From JAABQT01 sp035459025 (GTDB lineage: Bacteria > Pseudomonadota > Gammaproteobacteria > Burkholderiales > SG8-39), in NCBI GenBank assembly GCA_035459025.1, contig DATHYT010000094.1, positions 107,457 through 171,456 on the forward strand: DNA of 64,000 nucleotides, given 5' to 3'. The stretch's first letter is position 1; the number at the start of each line of letters is the position of its first letter. Under the pieces are notes generated by a model. The model saw only the letters and a list, made by a program, of their open reading frames with translations. It was not told the DNA's origin and did not search any database. The translations under genes were made by a program, and so were the position numbers. Positions 36,558 through 45,060 of the stretch are shown here, piece by piece.

Positions 36558-37453
36558 TTCTGCGACAGCGACAGCACGTACGCGGTGAGCAGATGAATCC
36601 TCGCCTTGCCGAGAAGTTCCTGGTGCGCGGGCATCTGGTTCGTGCGTCCCTGGGAGATGGTCTCGACGATCACCGGCTCGGCCGCGCTGTACAGCCATGT
36701 GCCGTCGGCAAGATTGGGCGCGCCGAGCATCGGGTTGCCCGCGCCCTCGGCGCCGTGACAGGCGGCGCAGTTCTGCGCGAACAGCGGCTTGCCGCGCGCG
36801 GCGCGCATGGTGTCGTGCGGCAGGCCCGAGAGCGACATGACGTAGTGCGCCGCGTCCTTCGTGCCCTGCTCGCCCAGCGCCGCGCCCATCGGCGGCATGA
36901 CGCCGGTGCGTCCCTGGGTGATGCTCGTCTTGATCGCCTCGGGCGTGCCGCCCCATTGCCAGTCGCGGTCGGTGAGGTTGGGAAAGCCGCGCGAGCCGGC
37001 GCCGTCGGAGGCGTGGCACTGCGCGCAATTGTTGAGGAACAGCTTCTGCCCGATGGCGAGCGCGCGCGGCTCGGCGGCGAGCGCCTTCACATCCATCTGC
37101 GCGTAGCGCTCGTAGAGCGGCCCGAACTTCTCCTCGTGCCGCGCCGTTTCCGCCTCGAGCTGCGACACCTGGGTCCACTGCCACAGGCCCTGGTAGCTCC
37201 CGAGCCCGGGGTAGAGCGCCAGATAGACCAGGCTGAACACGATCGTGATCCAGAACAGCCACAGCCACCAGCGCGGCAGCGGGTTGTTGTACTCGCCCAG
37301 GTCCTCGTCCCAGGTATGACCGGTGGTCTCGCTCGTGCCGCCGGCGACGCGGCGCTTGTCCTGCGCCAGCAGCAGCACGCCGCAGGCGAGGATCGAGACC
37401 ACCGTCAGGATCGCGATGTAGAGATCCCAGAAGCTGCTCGTGAACTCGTTCAT
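36554..37453 (-). CDS. ccoP: cbb3 cytochrome c oxidase subunit III (di-haem)
   Basis: A 299-residue subunit with an N-terminal helix (about 10-30), a second helix (about 62-82) and two cytochrome c domains with haem sites CAQCH (Cys143-His147) and CAACH (Cys229-His233). Met ligands are expected in VMPPMG and NQMPAH. The motif TWDEDLGEYNNPLPRWW is characteristic of CcoP. ATG 37453 overlaps the ccoQ stop. Confidence 0.96.
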
Positions 37454-37593
37454 CGCTCGGGCTCCTCGAGGACGCTGCGCCCGGCGTCTTCCAGGCGGGC
37501 CTTGCGTGCGGGCGAGTAGGCCCACCAGACGATGCCGAGGAAGGCCACGAGGGCCGCCACGGTGACCAGGCTGCGGAGCAGGTTGAGGTCCAT
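37450..37593 (-). CDS. ccoQ: cbb3 oxidase subunit CcoQ/FixQ
   Basis: A 47-residue single-helix protein (MDLNLLRSLVTVAALVAFLG start, then WWAYSPARKARLEDA), the usual CcoQ pattern of one helix followed by a basic and acidic tail. It overlaps ccoP by 4 bp and lies 8 bp after ccoO. Confidence 0.9.
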   Translation of the reverse strand: MDLNLLRSLVTVAALVAFLGIVWWAYSPARKARLEDAGRSVLEEPER

Positions 37594-37601
37594 GCGCCCC
37601 C

Positions 37602-38219
37602 CTATTTCGCGCCGGCGCGCCCCGCGGTGCCGAGCACCTGCAGGTAGGCGATGAGCGCATCCATCTCGGTCTTGCCCTTGAGCGCCTCGGGCGCGCGGGC
37701 GATCTCTTCGTCGGAATACGGCGTGCCGAGGGTGCGCAGCGCGCGCATCTTGGCGCCGATGTCGGCCGCGTTGGCCGCGTCGCGCGCGAGCCACGGATAG
37801 GCCGGCATGTTGGACTCGGGCACCAGGTCGCGCGGGTTGAGCAGGTGCAGGCGGTGCCATTCGTCCGTGTAGCGCCCGCCGACACGGTGCAGGTCGGGGC
37901 CGGTGCGCTTCGAGCCCCACTGGAACGGGCGGTCGTAGACGAACTCGCCCGCCACCGAGTAGCGCCCGTAGCGCTCGACCTCGGCGCGGAACGGCCGCAC
38001 CATCTGCGAGTGGCAGTTGTAGCAGCCCTCGCGGATGTAGACGTCGCGGCCCGTGAGCTGCAGCGCGCTGTAGGGCTTCAGTCCCGCGACCGGCTCGGTG
38101 ACGTACTTCTGGAAGTACAGCGGCACGATCTCCACCAGGCCGCCGACCGCCACCACCAGGATCACCAGGACGATGAGCAGCGCCTGGTTGCGTTCGATCA
38201 TGTCGTGGGTCAGTTTCAT
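37602..38219 (-). CDS. ccoO: cbb3 cytochrome c oxidase subunit II (monohaem)
   Basis: A 205-residue membrane-anchored monohaem cytochrome c. One N-terminal helix (about 12-32) and haem motif CYNCH (Cys66, Cys69, His70) are seen, with VVGEFVYDRPFQWGSKRTGPD-like conserved sequence (here VAGEFVYDRPFQWG) and the Met ligand in ESNMPAYPWL. The short form (about 205 aa) is common in betaproteobacteria. It starts 10 bp after ccoN. Confidence 0.95.
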   Translation of the reverse strand: MKLTHDMIERNQALLIVLVILVVAVGGLVEIVPLYFQKYVTEPVAGLKPYSALQLTGRDVYIREGCYNCHSQMVRPFRAEVERYGRYSVAGEFVYDRPFQWGSKRTGPDLHRVGGRYTDEWHRLHLLNPRDLVPESNMPAYPWLARDAANAADIGAKMRALRTLGTPYSDEEIARAPEALKGKTEMDALIAYLQVLGTAGRAGAK

Positions 38220-38229
38220 CGAACGCTCC

Positions 38230-39660
38230 CTAGGCGTGCGCCATCGCGGGCGCCGGGATCGGCGCCTCCGCGCTCTTGCCGGCGCCGACGGTCTTCGCCA
38301 CGTTGTAGGCCATGAGCACCATGCCGGCGAGGTACGCCACGCCGCCGAGCAGGCGGATGGCGTAGAACGGATAGGTCGCCTTCACGCTCTCGACGAAGGT
38401 GTAGGTGAGTATGCCGTCCTCGCCCACCGCGCGCCACATCAGGCCCTGCATCACGCCGGCGATCCACATCGCGGCGATGTAGAGCACGATGCCGATGGTG
38501 GCGACCCAGAAGTGCACGTTGATCAGGCGCACGCTCCACATCTCGGTGCGGCCGAACAGGCGCGGAATCAGGTAATACATCGCGCCCATCGAGATCAGCC
38601 CGACCCAGCCGAGCGCGCCGCTGTGCACGTGGCCGATGGTCCAGTCGGTGTAGTGCGAGAGCGCGTTCACGGTCTTGATCGACATCATCGGCCCCTCGAA
38701 CGTGCTCATGCCGTAGAACGACAGCGACACGATGAGGAACTTCAGGATCGGGTCGGTGCGCAGCTTGTGCCACGCCCCGGAGAGCGTCATGATGCCGTTG
38801 ATCATCCCGCCCCAGGAGGGCGCGAGCAGGATCAGCGAGAACACCATGCCGAGCGACTGCGCCCAATCGGGCAGCGCGGTGTAGTGCAGGTGGTGCGGGC
38901 CGGCCCACATGTAGGTGAAGATCAGCGCCCAGAAGTGCACCACCGACAGGCGGTAGGAGTAGATCGGGCGCCCCGCCTGCTTGGGGATGAAGTAGTACAT
39001 CATCCCGAGGAACCCGGCGGTGAGGAAAAAGCCCACCGCGTTGTGCCCGTACCACCACTGCACCATCGCATCCTGCGCGCCGGCGTAGGCCGAGTAGGAC
39101 TTCCAGAACGTGGCCGGCATCGCGGCGCTGTTCACGATGTGCAGCAGCGCCACCGTCAGGATGAAGGCGCCGAAGAACCAGTTGGCGACGTAGATGTGCG
39201 CGACCCTGCGCTTCCAGATCGTGCCGAAAAAGACGACCGCGTAGGCCACCCACACCAGGGCGATCAGGATGTCGATCGGCCACTCGAGCTCGGCGTACTC
39301 CTTGGAGGTGGTGATGCCGAGCGGCAGCGTGATCGCCGCGAGCACGATGACCGCCTGCCAGCCCCAGAAGGTGAACGCGGCGAGGCGGTCCGAGAACAGG
39401 CGCGCGTGGCAGGTGCGCTGCACGACGTAGTAGGAGGTCGCAAAGAGCGCCGAGCCGCCGAAGGCGAAGATCACCGCGTTGGTGTGCAGCGGCCTGAGGC
39501 GGCCGTAGGAAAACCAGGGAATGCCGAGGTTCAATTCGGGCCAGAGCAGCTGCGCGGCGATGATTACTCCGACGAGCATCCCGACCACGCCCCAGACGAT
39601 GGTGGCGATCGAGAACTGCCGTACAACCCGGTAGTTGTAGGTGGTTTCGCTGCTCGACAT
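38230..39660 (-). CDS. ccoN: cbb3 cytochrome c oxidase subunit I
   Basis: The 476-residue catalytic subunit with 12 helices and the haem/CuB histidines. Recognisable stretches include RPLHTNAVIFAFGG, WWYGHNAVGFFLTAGFLGMMYY, MWAGPHHLHYTALPDW and HYTDWTIGHVHSGALGWVG. It is a high-affinity terminal oxidase used at low oxygen. FNR-type box 11 lies 58-71 bp upstream with a TAGCAT -10, the classic arrangement for an oxygen-controlled cco operon. Confidence 0.97.
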   Translation of the reverse strand: MSSSETTYNYRVVRQFSIATIVWGVVGMLVGVIIAAQLLWPELNLGIPWFSYGRLRPLHTNAVIFAFGGSALFATSYYVVQRTCHARLFSDRLAAFTFWGWQAVIVLAAITLPLGITTSKEYAELEWPIDILIALVWVAYAVVFFGTIWKRRVAHIYVANWFFGAFILTVALLHIVNSAAMPATFWKSYSAYAGAQDAMVQWWYGHNAVGFFLTAGFLGMMYYFIPKQAGRPIYSYRLSVVHFWALIFTYMWAGPHHLHYTALPDWAQSLGMVFSLILLAPSWGGMINGIMTLSGAWHKLRTDPILKFLIVSLSFYGMSTFEGPMMSIKTVNALSHYTDWTIGHVHSGALGWVGLISMGAMYYLIPRLFGRTEMWSVRLINVHFWVATIGIVLYIAAMWIAGVMQGLMWRAVGEDGILTYTFVESVKATYPFYAIRLLGGVAYLAGMVLMAYNVAKTVGAGKSAEAPIPAPAMAHA

Positions 39661-39717
39661 TCCCGCCCCCCTGGTGGCGTACCGAAGGCGATGCTAGCGA
39701 GCGAGGCCGCCCCGGAG

Positions 39718-39731
39718 TTGATCTGCGTCAA
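39718..39731. promoter_or_regulatory. FNR-type box 11 of the cco operon
   Basis: Box TTGATCTGCGTCAA with TAGCAT (39696-39691) starting 28.5 bp from its centre on the minus strand. On the plus strand the hexamer at the expected place (GGAAAT at 39753) is poor, so activation of the ferritin-like gene is uncertain. Confidence 0.85.
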
Positions 39732-39898
39732 GCAGGGTCCCCGATAGCCGGCGGAAATGCCCGGCATTGGATTAATCAACTTCACGCATGGGGCATTGGG
39801 CGGTTCAATACGCCCCTGCCACGCGCTGCGCCGTACGGTCTCGGGTGCAACCGCGCTGATGATGGTCCTGGACAACGTGTTCGCATAGGAGAAAGAAG

Positions 39899-40441
39899 AT
39901 GGCCAAGAAGCAGCCGTTCCTCACCGATATCAAGACCCTCCGCGCCCGCGCGCGCAGGCACATCGAGCAGGGGGCGGTGACCGAGAGTTACCGCGCCGAC
40001 CGCAAGACCGTCATCAAGCTCCTCAACGAGGCGCTCGCCACCGAGATCATCTGCGTGCTCCGGTATCGCCGCCACCACTTCATGGCCGCGGGCATCAACG
40101 CCGACTCGGTCGCGGCCGAGTTTCTCGTGCACGCCAACGAGGAGCAGCAGCATGCCGACCAGATCGCGGCGCGCATCGTGCAGCTGCAGGGCGAGCCGAA
40201 CTTCTCCCCCGAGGGCCTCGCCTCGCGCGCGCATGCCGAGTACGTCGAGGGCGAGAACCTGATCGACATGATCAAGGAAAACCTGGTCGCCGAGCGGATC
40301 GCGATCGACAGCTACCGCGAGATGATCGAGTACGTCGGCGACAAGGACACCACCACCAAGCGCATGCTCGAAGGCATCCTGGCGATGGAAGAAGAGCACG
40401 CCGACGACCTCGTCGGCATGCTCGAGGAGCTCGACACCTAG
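39899..40441 (+). CDS. ferritin-like di-iron protein (bacterioferritin/Dps-type)
   Basis: A 180-residue four-helix protein. The metal motif pattern is visible as LNEALATEIICVLRYRRHHF, HANEEQQHADQIAARI, ENLVAERIAIDSYREMI and AMEEEHADDLVGML, which provides the Glu and EExxH ligands of a ferritin-like di-iron centre. It probably stores iron or detoxifies peroxide. No bacterioferritin haem Met is obvious at the usual place. ATG 39899 follows AGGAGAAAG. It is divergent from ccoN across a 238-bp space holding box 11. The rest of that space shows no gene. Confidence 0.87.
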   Translation: MAKKQPFLTDIKTLRARARRHIEQGAVTESYRADRKTVIKLLNEALATEIICVLRYRRHHFMAAGINADSVAAEFLVHANEEQQHADQIAARIVQLQGEPNFSPEGLASRAHAEYVEGENLIDMIKENLVAERIAIDSYREMIEYVGDKDTTTKRMLEGILAMEEEHADDLVGMLEELDT

Positions 40442-41403
40442 GGCACCAGCACCGCCGCGCCTTCGAGACGGCCCGCCCGGAGATCCCCGAGCGCCTCGTT
40501 CGCGTGCTCCAGGGAATAGGTCTTGACCTCGGTGCGGATCGGCGCGCGCGCCGCGAGGTCGAGGAAGTCCGCGCCGTCGGCGCGCGTGAGGTTCGCGACC
40601 GACTGCACGCGCCGCTCGCCCCAGAGCAGCGCGTACGGAAACGACGGGATGTCGCTCATGTGGATGCCGCCGCAGACCACGCAGCCGCCCTGCTTCACCG
40701 CCCGCAGCGCCTGCGGCACGAGCGCCCCCACCGGCGCAAACAGGATCGCCGCGTCGAGCGGCGCGGGCGGCGCCGCATCCGAATCCCCCGCCCACACCGC
40801 GCCCAGCCGCTTCGCGAACGCCTGCGCCTTTGCGTCGCCGGGTCGCGTGAACGCGTAGACCTCGCGCCCCTCGGCGCGTGCCACCTGCGCCAGTACATGC
40901 GCCGCGGCGCCGAATCCGTACAACCCCAGCCGCTTGCCCTCGCCCGCCATTGCGTACGAGCGGTAGCCGATGAGGCCCGCGCAGAGCAGCGGCGCGGCTT
41001 CGGCGTCGCCGTAGCGCTCGGGAAGCGCGAAGCAAAAGCGCTCGTCGGCCACCGCGAACTCCGCGAAGCCGCCCTGCAGCGTGTAGCCCGTGAAGCGCGC
41101 TTTGGGGCACAGGTTCTCGCGCCCGCACTTGCAGTACTCGCAGGCGCCGCAGGTCCAGCCGAGCCAGGGGATGCCTACGCGCGCGCCGCGCGCGAAGCGT
41201 GTACCGCCCTTCTCCACGCGGCCGACGATCTCGTGTCCGGGGACCACGGGATAGCTGCATTCGGACAGATCGCCGTCGGCGACGTGCAGATCGGTGCGGC
41301 ACACGCCGCAGGCGAGCACCTTGACGAGCACCTGCCCCGGCGCCGCCTCCGGCACCGGCACGTCATCGAGCGCCAGCGGCTTCCCCGGCGCATGTAAACG
41401 CAT
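40438..41403 (-). CDS. zinc-dependent alcohol dehydrogenase, MDR family
   Basis: A 321-residue medium-chain dehydrogenase. The catalytic zinc site has Cys in ACGVCRTDLHVADG and His-Glu in PGHEIVGRVEKGG. The structural zinc uses four cysteines in CGACEYCKCGRENLCPKA. The nucleotide site is GLYGFGAAAH. The sequence resembles the AdhP/AdhA-like group that oxidises or forms short-chain alcohols. ATG 41403 is preferred. Another in-frame ATG at 41412 is contributed by a REP-like element whose presence separates the gene from any promoter. Confidence 0.88.
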   Translation of the reverse strand: MRLHAPGKPLALDDVPVPEAAPGQVLVKVLACGVCRTDLHVADGDLSECSYPVVPGHEIVGRVEKGGTRFARGARVGIPWLGWTCGACEYCKCGRENLCPKARFTGYTLQGGFAEFAVADERFCFALPERYGDAEAAPLLCAGLIGYRSYAMAGEGKRLGLYGFGAAAHVLAQVARAEGREVYAFTRPGDAKAQAFAKRLGAVWAGDSDAAPPAPLDAAILFAPVGALVPQALRAVKQGGCVVCGGIHMSDIPSFPYALLWGERRVQSVANLTRADGADFLDLAARAPIRTEVKTYSLEHANEALGDLRAGRLEGAAVLVP

Positions 41404-41410
41404 GGCACGC

Positions 41411-41471
41411 ATAAATGGGGACAGACCTCATTATTTCGCAGAGCGAAAAAATGAGGTCTGTCCCTATTTAT
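41411..41471. repeat. REP-like palindrome, copy 1
   Basis: Imperfect inverted repeat with 29-nt arms (41411-41439 and 41443-41471; two mismatches) and loop AGA. The core is GGGACAGACCTCATT with its complement. It supplies the last Lys codon and TAG of ccoS. It is almost the same as the element at 45004-45060 and resembles REP sequences mobilised by RAYT transposases; no such gene is in the window. Confidence 0.85.
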
Positions 41472-41607
41472 CGTCGTCCATCAGAACGTCGTGCGCCGGG
41501 CGCTCGAGGTCGTCGAACTGGCCGCCCTCGAGCGCGCGCCAGAACACCCAGCCGATCAGGAATACGAGGGCGACGGAGAGGGGGACGAGGAGGTAGAGGC
41601 TTTCCAT
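41464..41607 (-). CDS. ccoS: cbb3 oxidase maturation protein CcoS
   Basis: A 47-residue single-helix protein (ESLYLLVPLSVALVFLIGWVF) with the family motif FWRALEGGQFDDLERPAHDVLMDDD. The final Lys and stop come from the adjacent REP-like element, so the natural C-terminus may have been slightly changed. ATG 41607 is chosen because the family starts MESLYLL. It overlaps the 3' end of ccoI by 52 bp. Confidence 0.9.
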   Translation of the reverse strand: MESLYLLVPLSVALVFLIGWVFWRALEGGQFDDLERPAHDVLMDDDK

Positions 41608-43967
41608 GTGCCTTCCCTGGTCAGCGGTCGCAGCGCGTTCAGCACCACGATGAAGGAGCTTGCCGACATGCCGATGGCCGCTTCCCACGGCCCGATCCCG
41701 CCCAGCGCCGCCGCCGGCAGCGCCACCGCGTTGTAGGCGAGCGCCCAGCCCAGGTTCTGCCGCACCAGACGCAGGGCGCGGCGCGAAATCGCGATCAGCT
41801 CCTCGAGTGCGCCGAGCCGGTCCGCCGTCAGCACCACGTCGGCCTGCAGCTGCGCCGCGTCGGCGCCGGCGCCCATGGCCACCGAGACATCGGCGCGCGC
41901 GAGCACCGGCGCATCGTTCAGGCCGTCGCCCACCATCGCCACCACGCGGCCGTCGCGTTGCAGGCGCGTCACGTACTCGAGCTTGTCCTGGGGCGTCGCG
42001 CCACCCTGCCAGCGCGCGATGCCGAGTCGCCCCGCGAGCGCGCCCACAATCGCCGGATCGTCGCCACTCACGAGGTGCACGCTCAGCCCGCGCGCCGCCA
42101 GGCCGTGCACGACGTCGGCCGCCTCGGGCCGCAGCGCATCTTCAAGGGTGAACGCGGCAAGCCAGCGGCCCTCTTCCGCGAGAAACACCTGGGCGTCGCG
42201 CGCCTCGGGCGCCGCGCCGGCGATCTGCTCGCAGAAGCGACGCGCACCGATGCGCACCCGGCGACCGTCGACGCGCGCCTCGACGCCCTGCCCCGCTTCG
42301 TTCCTCAGGCCCCCTAACGTGGGCGCAGGACCCGCCGCCCCGAAGGCGCGCGCCAGCGGGTGGGTACTGGAAGCCTCGAGCGCCCCGGCGAGGGCGCGGC
42401 AGTGCGCCTCGTCCATGTCGGCGAGCAGCACCGCCCGCGCAAGGACCGGCCGGCCCACGGTCAGCGTGCCGGTCTTGTCCAGCACCACGTCGCTCGCGCG
42501 CTCGAGCGCCTCCAGCGCGCGTGAGCGCGTGAGCGGTGCGCCGCGCGCGAGGAGCTGCGCCCCCGCGCGCGTCAGCACGATCGGCGAGGCGAGCGCGAGC
42601 GCGCAGGGGCAGGTCGCCACCAGCACTGCGACGGCGATCCAGACGTTGCCCGAAAGCGCCCAAGCGAGGCCCGCCGTGGCGATGACGAGCGTGGTCAGAT
42701 GCTGCGCGAGGCGGTCGGCGCTCTCGACGAGCGCAGGGCGCGTCGCCGCCGCGCGCTCCACGAGACGTCCGATGGCCGCTGCCTGCGTGTCGGCGCCGGC
42801 GCGCGTCACGCGCAGCGTGATCGGCTGCTCCAGGTTCACCGAGCCGCCGACGAGGCTCGCGCCCGCGCGCTTGGCGACCGGACGCGCTTCGCCCGTGAGC
42901 AGCGACTCGTCGGCGCTCGACGCGCCTTCCTCCAGAACACCGTCGGCGGGGATGCGCTCGCCGGCCGCCACCCGCACCCGGTCTCCGGCCACGAGCGCAT
43001 GCGCGGGAACGCGCTCGCCCGTGCCCCCGCGCAGGCGCAGCGCGAACGACGGCATCCAGCGCGCGAGGCGGTCGAGCTCGCGCCCGGCCTTGTGCCGCGC
43101 CAGGAGCTCGGCCGTGCGCGCCGCGAGCAGCAGGAACGCGAGCATGGCGATGGAATCGAAGTACACCTCGCCGCTGCCCGTGAATGTCGCCCACGCGCTC
43201 GCCGCGTAGCCCGCGGCAAGGCCCAGCGCGATCGGCGTGTCGAGGCTCAGGCGCCGGCGCTTCGCGTCCTGCCAGGCGCCGCGGAAGAACGGGCCGCAGG
43301 AAAACAGCAGCACCGGCGTGGTGATCACTAGGCTCGCCCAGCGCAGCAGCGCGGCGGTGTCCGCGCCGAGCGTCCCCATGCCCGCGTCCACGTACGCCGG
43401 CCACGCGTACATCATCACCTGCATGGCGCCGAAGCCGGCGACGAACAGCCGCCACAGCGCGCGGCGCCGCTCGCGCCGCGCGAGCGCGTCACTGCGGCGC
43501 GGGTCGAAGGGGGTGGCGTCGTAGCCGACGGCGCGGATCGCCTCGATGATCGTTGAGAGCCGAGTCCGCTGCGGGTTCCAGGCGATCTGCGCACGCTGCG
43601 TCGCGTAGTTGACGTCGGCGCGCAGCACGCCGGGCACGCGGCGCAGGGTCTGCTCGTTCAGCCACAGGCAGGCGGCGCAGCGGATGCGATCGAGGATCAG
43701 CGTCGCTTCGCGGACGTTCTCTCCGGCCGCGGCGACGAACTCGCGCTGCGCGGCCGGGTCGTCATAGACCGCCGGGGGCGGCAGCACCACCGGGCGCGCG
43801 CCCGCGCTGCTGCGCGCTGCGTAGTATCTTTCGAAGCCCGCGCCGGCGATGGCCCGCGCCACCGCCTCGCACCCCGCGCAGCAGAAGGCGCGCTCCGCGC
43901 CGAGCACAGGGGCGAGATGCCTGCCCGGCTCGGCAACGGGCAGGCCGCAGTGAAAGCAGGCGCTCAG
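41556..43967 (-). CDS. ccoI: copper-translocating P1B-type ATPase for cbb3 assembly (CcoI/FixI)
   Basis: About 803 residues. The N-terminus has the cysteine pair ACFHCGLPV and FCCAGCEAV typical of CcoI, then a metal-binding domain with RCAACLWL. Transport motif CPC in ATCPCALALASP, phosphorylation motif DKTGTLTV and hinge GDGLNDAPVL are intact. Copper export by this pump is needed for CcoN. The first ATG/GTG in frame (GTG 43907) would delete the conserved CFHCG motif. The reading frame instead extends to CTG 43967, which overlaps the hsp20 stop as CTGA, so CTG initiation is proposed. The Ser/Pro-rich tail (KASTSSSPSPSPSYS) overlaps ccoS. Confidence 0.9.
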   Translation of the reverse strand: MSACFHCGLPVAEPGRHLAPVLGAERAFCCAGCEAVARAIAGAGFERYYAARSSAGARPVVLPPPAVYDDPAAQREFVAAAGENVREATLILDRIRCAACLWLNEQTLRRVPGVLRADVNYATQRAQIAWNPQRTRLSTIIEAIRAVGYDATPFDPRRSDALARRERRRALWRLFVAGFGAMQVMMYAWPAYVDAGMGTLGADTAALLRWASLVITTPVLLFSCGPFFRGAWQDAKRRRLSLDTPIALGLAAGYAASAWATFTGSGEVYFDSIAMLAFLLLAARTAELLARHKAGRELDRLARWMPSFALRLRGGTGERVPAHALVAGDRVRVAAGERIPADGVLEEGASSADESLLTGEARPVAKRAGASLVGGSVNLEQPITLRVTRAGADTQAAAIGRLVERAAATRPALVESADRLAQHLTTLVIATAGLAWALSGNVWIAVAVLVATCPCALALASPIVLTRAGAQLLARGAPLTRSRALEALERASDVVLDKTGTLTVGRPVLARAVLLADMDEAHCRALAGALEASSTHPLARAFGAAGPAPTLGGLRNEAGQGVEARVDGRRVRIGARRFCEQIAGAAPEARDAQVFLAEEGRWLAAFTLEDALRPEAADVVHGLAARGLSVHLVSGDDPAIVGALAGRLGIARWQGGATPQDKLEYVTRLQRDGRVVAMVGDGLNDAPVLARADVSVAMGAGADAAQLQADVVLTADRLGALEELIAISRRALRLVRQNLGWALAYNAVALPAAALGGIGPWEAAIGMSASSFIVVLNALRPLTREGTWKASTSSSPSPSPSYS

Positions 43968-44386
43968 GTGACGCTGACGCGCTTGCCGCCGCCGTTCGCC
44001 TTCTTCGGCAGCAGAAGATTGAGGACACCGTCCTTGTATTCGGCCTTGGCGGCCTTCTCGTCGACCTCGACCGGAAGCGCGAAGCTGCGGCTCACCATGC
44101 CGTAGCTGCGCTCGCTGTACAGGACCTTCTCGTCCTTCTTCTCTTCCTTCTGCTGCCGGGTCTCGGCGCGCACCGACACCACGTTGCCGTCGATGTCGAC
44201 CTGGATGTCCTCCTTCTTCGCGCCGGGGATGTCGGCGTGCACGGTGTAGCCCTTGTCGTCCTCCTTCACGTCCAGCTTGATCTGCATTTCGGGGCCGGTC
44301 GGGAAGGCGAGCGGCTTCACCCAGAAGCCCTTGCCGAATTCGTTGAACAGCTCGTCGAACGGGTTGTAGCGGGTTACGTTGCCCAT
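43964..44386 (-). CDS. small heat-shock protein, Hsp20/IbpA family
   Basis: A 140-residue alpha-crystallin-type chaperone. A short N-terminal arm (NPFDELFNEFGKGFW) is followed by the alpha-crystallin domain (IKLDVKEDDKGYTVHADIPG to ALPVEVDEKAAKAEYKDGVLNLLLPK). ATG 44386 is preceded by GGAGG, 7 bases away. It is under the bidirectional FNR-type box 12 (TAGCAT -10) and its stop overlaps the proposed start of the copper ATPase, an unusual coupling of a chaperone with cbb3 copper supply. Confidence 0.92.
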   Translation of the reverse strand: MGNVTRYNPFDELFNEFGKGFWVKPLAFPTGPEMQIKLDVKEDDKGYTVHADIPGAKKEDIQVDIDGNVVSVRAETRQQKEEKKDEKVLYSERSYGMVSRSFALPVEVDEKAAKAEYKDGVLNLLLPKKANGGGKRVSVT

Positions 44387-44444
44387 AAAATCCTCCGCGT
44401 GTTGCACTGCCAATAAAATGCTAGGCGAGTGTGCGACGCCCGTA

Positions 44445-44458
44445 TTGACCTTCGTCAA
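44445..44458. promoter_or_regulatory. FNR/DNR-type box 12, bidirectional
   Basis: Box TTGACCTTCGTCAA between hsp20 and a universal stress gene. Minus strand: TAGCAT (44423-44418) at 28.5 bp. Plus strand: TAGGCT (44481-44486) at 29.5 bp. Both genes appear activated from this one site. Confidence 0.82.
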
Positions 44459-44545
44459 ACGCCTCTGCTGGCTCGAGATCTAGGCTGGCGGGATCCCGCG
44501 GAATTGTCGGCCCGAGAGACTGTCACACCAAGAAGGAGGCCACCC

Positions 44546-44992
44546 ATGTTCAAGCACATCCTGCTCCCCGTCGACGGATCGAAGCTCGCCCTGAAGGGTG
44601 CCAAAGCCGGCGTGCGGCTCGCGAAGGCGCTGCGCGCCCGCGTTACCGCCGTGTACGTGATCCCGCCTTTCATGCCCGTCGCCTACGGCGACGCGGCGGT
44701 GTACGTGCCCGCGCTTTCGCCGCTTGAATACAGGAAGGCGACCGAGAAGGGGGCGCGCAAGGCGCTCGCGGCGGTCGAGGCCGACGCGAAGAAAGCGCGC
44801 GTGCGCTGCAAGACCCGCTTCCTGACCGCGGCGCAGGTCTACGACGGCATCCTGCGCACGGCGCGCGGCGCGAAGTGCGACGCCATCGCCATGGCCTCGC
44901 ACGGCCGCGGCGGGCTCGCCGGAGTGCTCCTCGGCAGCGAGACCACGCGCGTACTGGCGCACTCCAAGGTGCCGGTGCTGGTCCTGCGCTAG
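44546..44992 (+). CDS. universal stress protein, single domain
   Basis: A 148-residue UspA-type protein: start MFKHILLPVDGSKLALKG, ATP-binding signature ASHGRGGLAGVLLGSETTRVLAHS, end VPVLVLR. ATG 44546 follows AAGAAGGAGG. It is divergent from hsp20 and shares FNR-type box 12, matching known Anr-dependent usp genes in proteobacteria. A REP-like palindrome begins 11 bp after its stop. Confidence 0.9.
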   Translation: MFKHILLPVDGSKLALKGAKAGVRLAKALRARVTAVYVIPPFMPVAYGDAAVYVPALSPLEYRKATEKGARKALAAVEADAKKARVRCKTRFLTAAQVYDGILRTARGAKCDAIAMASHGRGGLAGVLLGSETTRVLAHSKVPVLVLR

Positions 44993-45003
44993 CGCGTAAA
45001 CTT

Positions 45004-45060
45004 AATTAGGGACAGACCTCATTTTTTCGCTATGCGAAAAAATGAGGTCTGTCCCTATTT
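45004..45060. repeat. REP-like palindrome, copy 2
   Basis: Inverted repeat with 27-nt arms (45004-45030 and 45034-45060), one mismatch near the outer end, loop TAT. It shares the core GGGACAGACCTCATT with copy 1. Its right edge provides the Lys codon and TAG that end the SorB-like cytochrome gene. Confidence 0.87.

Noticed and set aside
39766..39779. TTGGATTAATCAA as a second oxygen box before the ferritin-like gene
   Set aside because: The left half-site does not match and the spacing is one base short.
45004..45060. REP-like palindrome read as a simple rho-independent terminator
   Set aside because: The stem is far longer than usual, AT-rich near the loop, lacks a 3' U-run, and an almost identical copy exists at 41411-41471. 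A repeat element explains it better.
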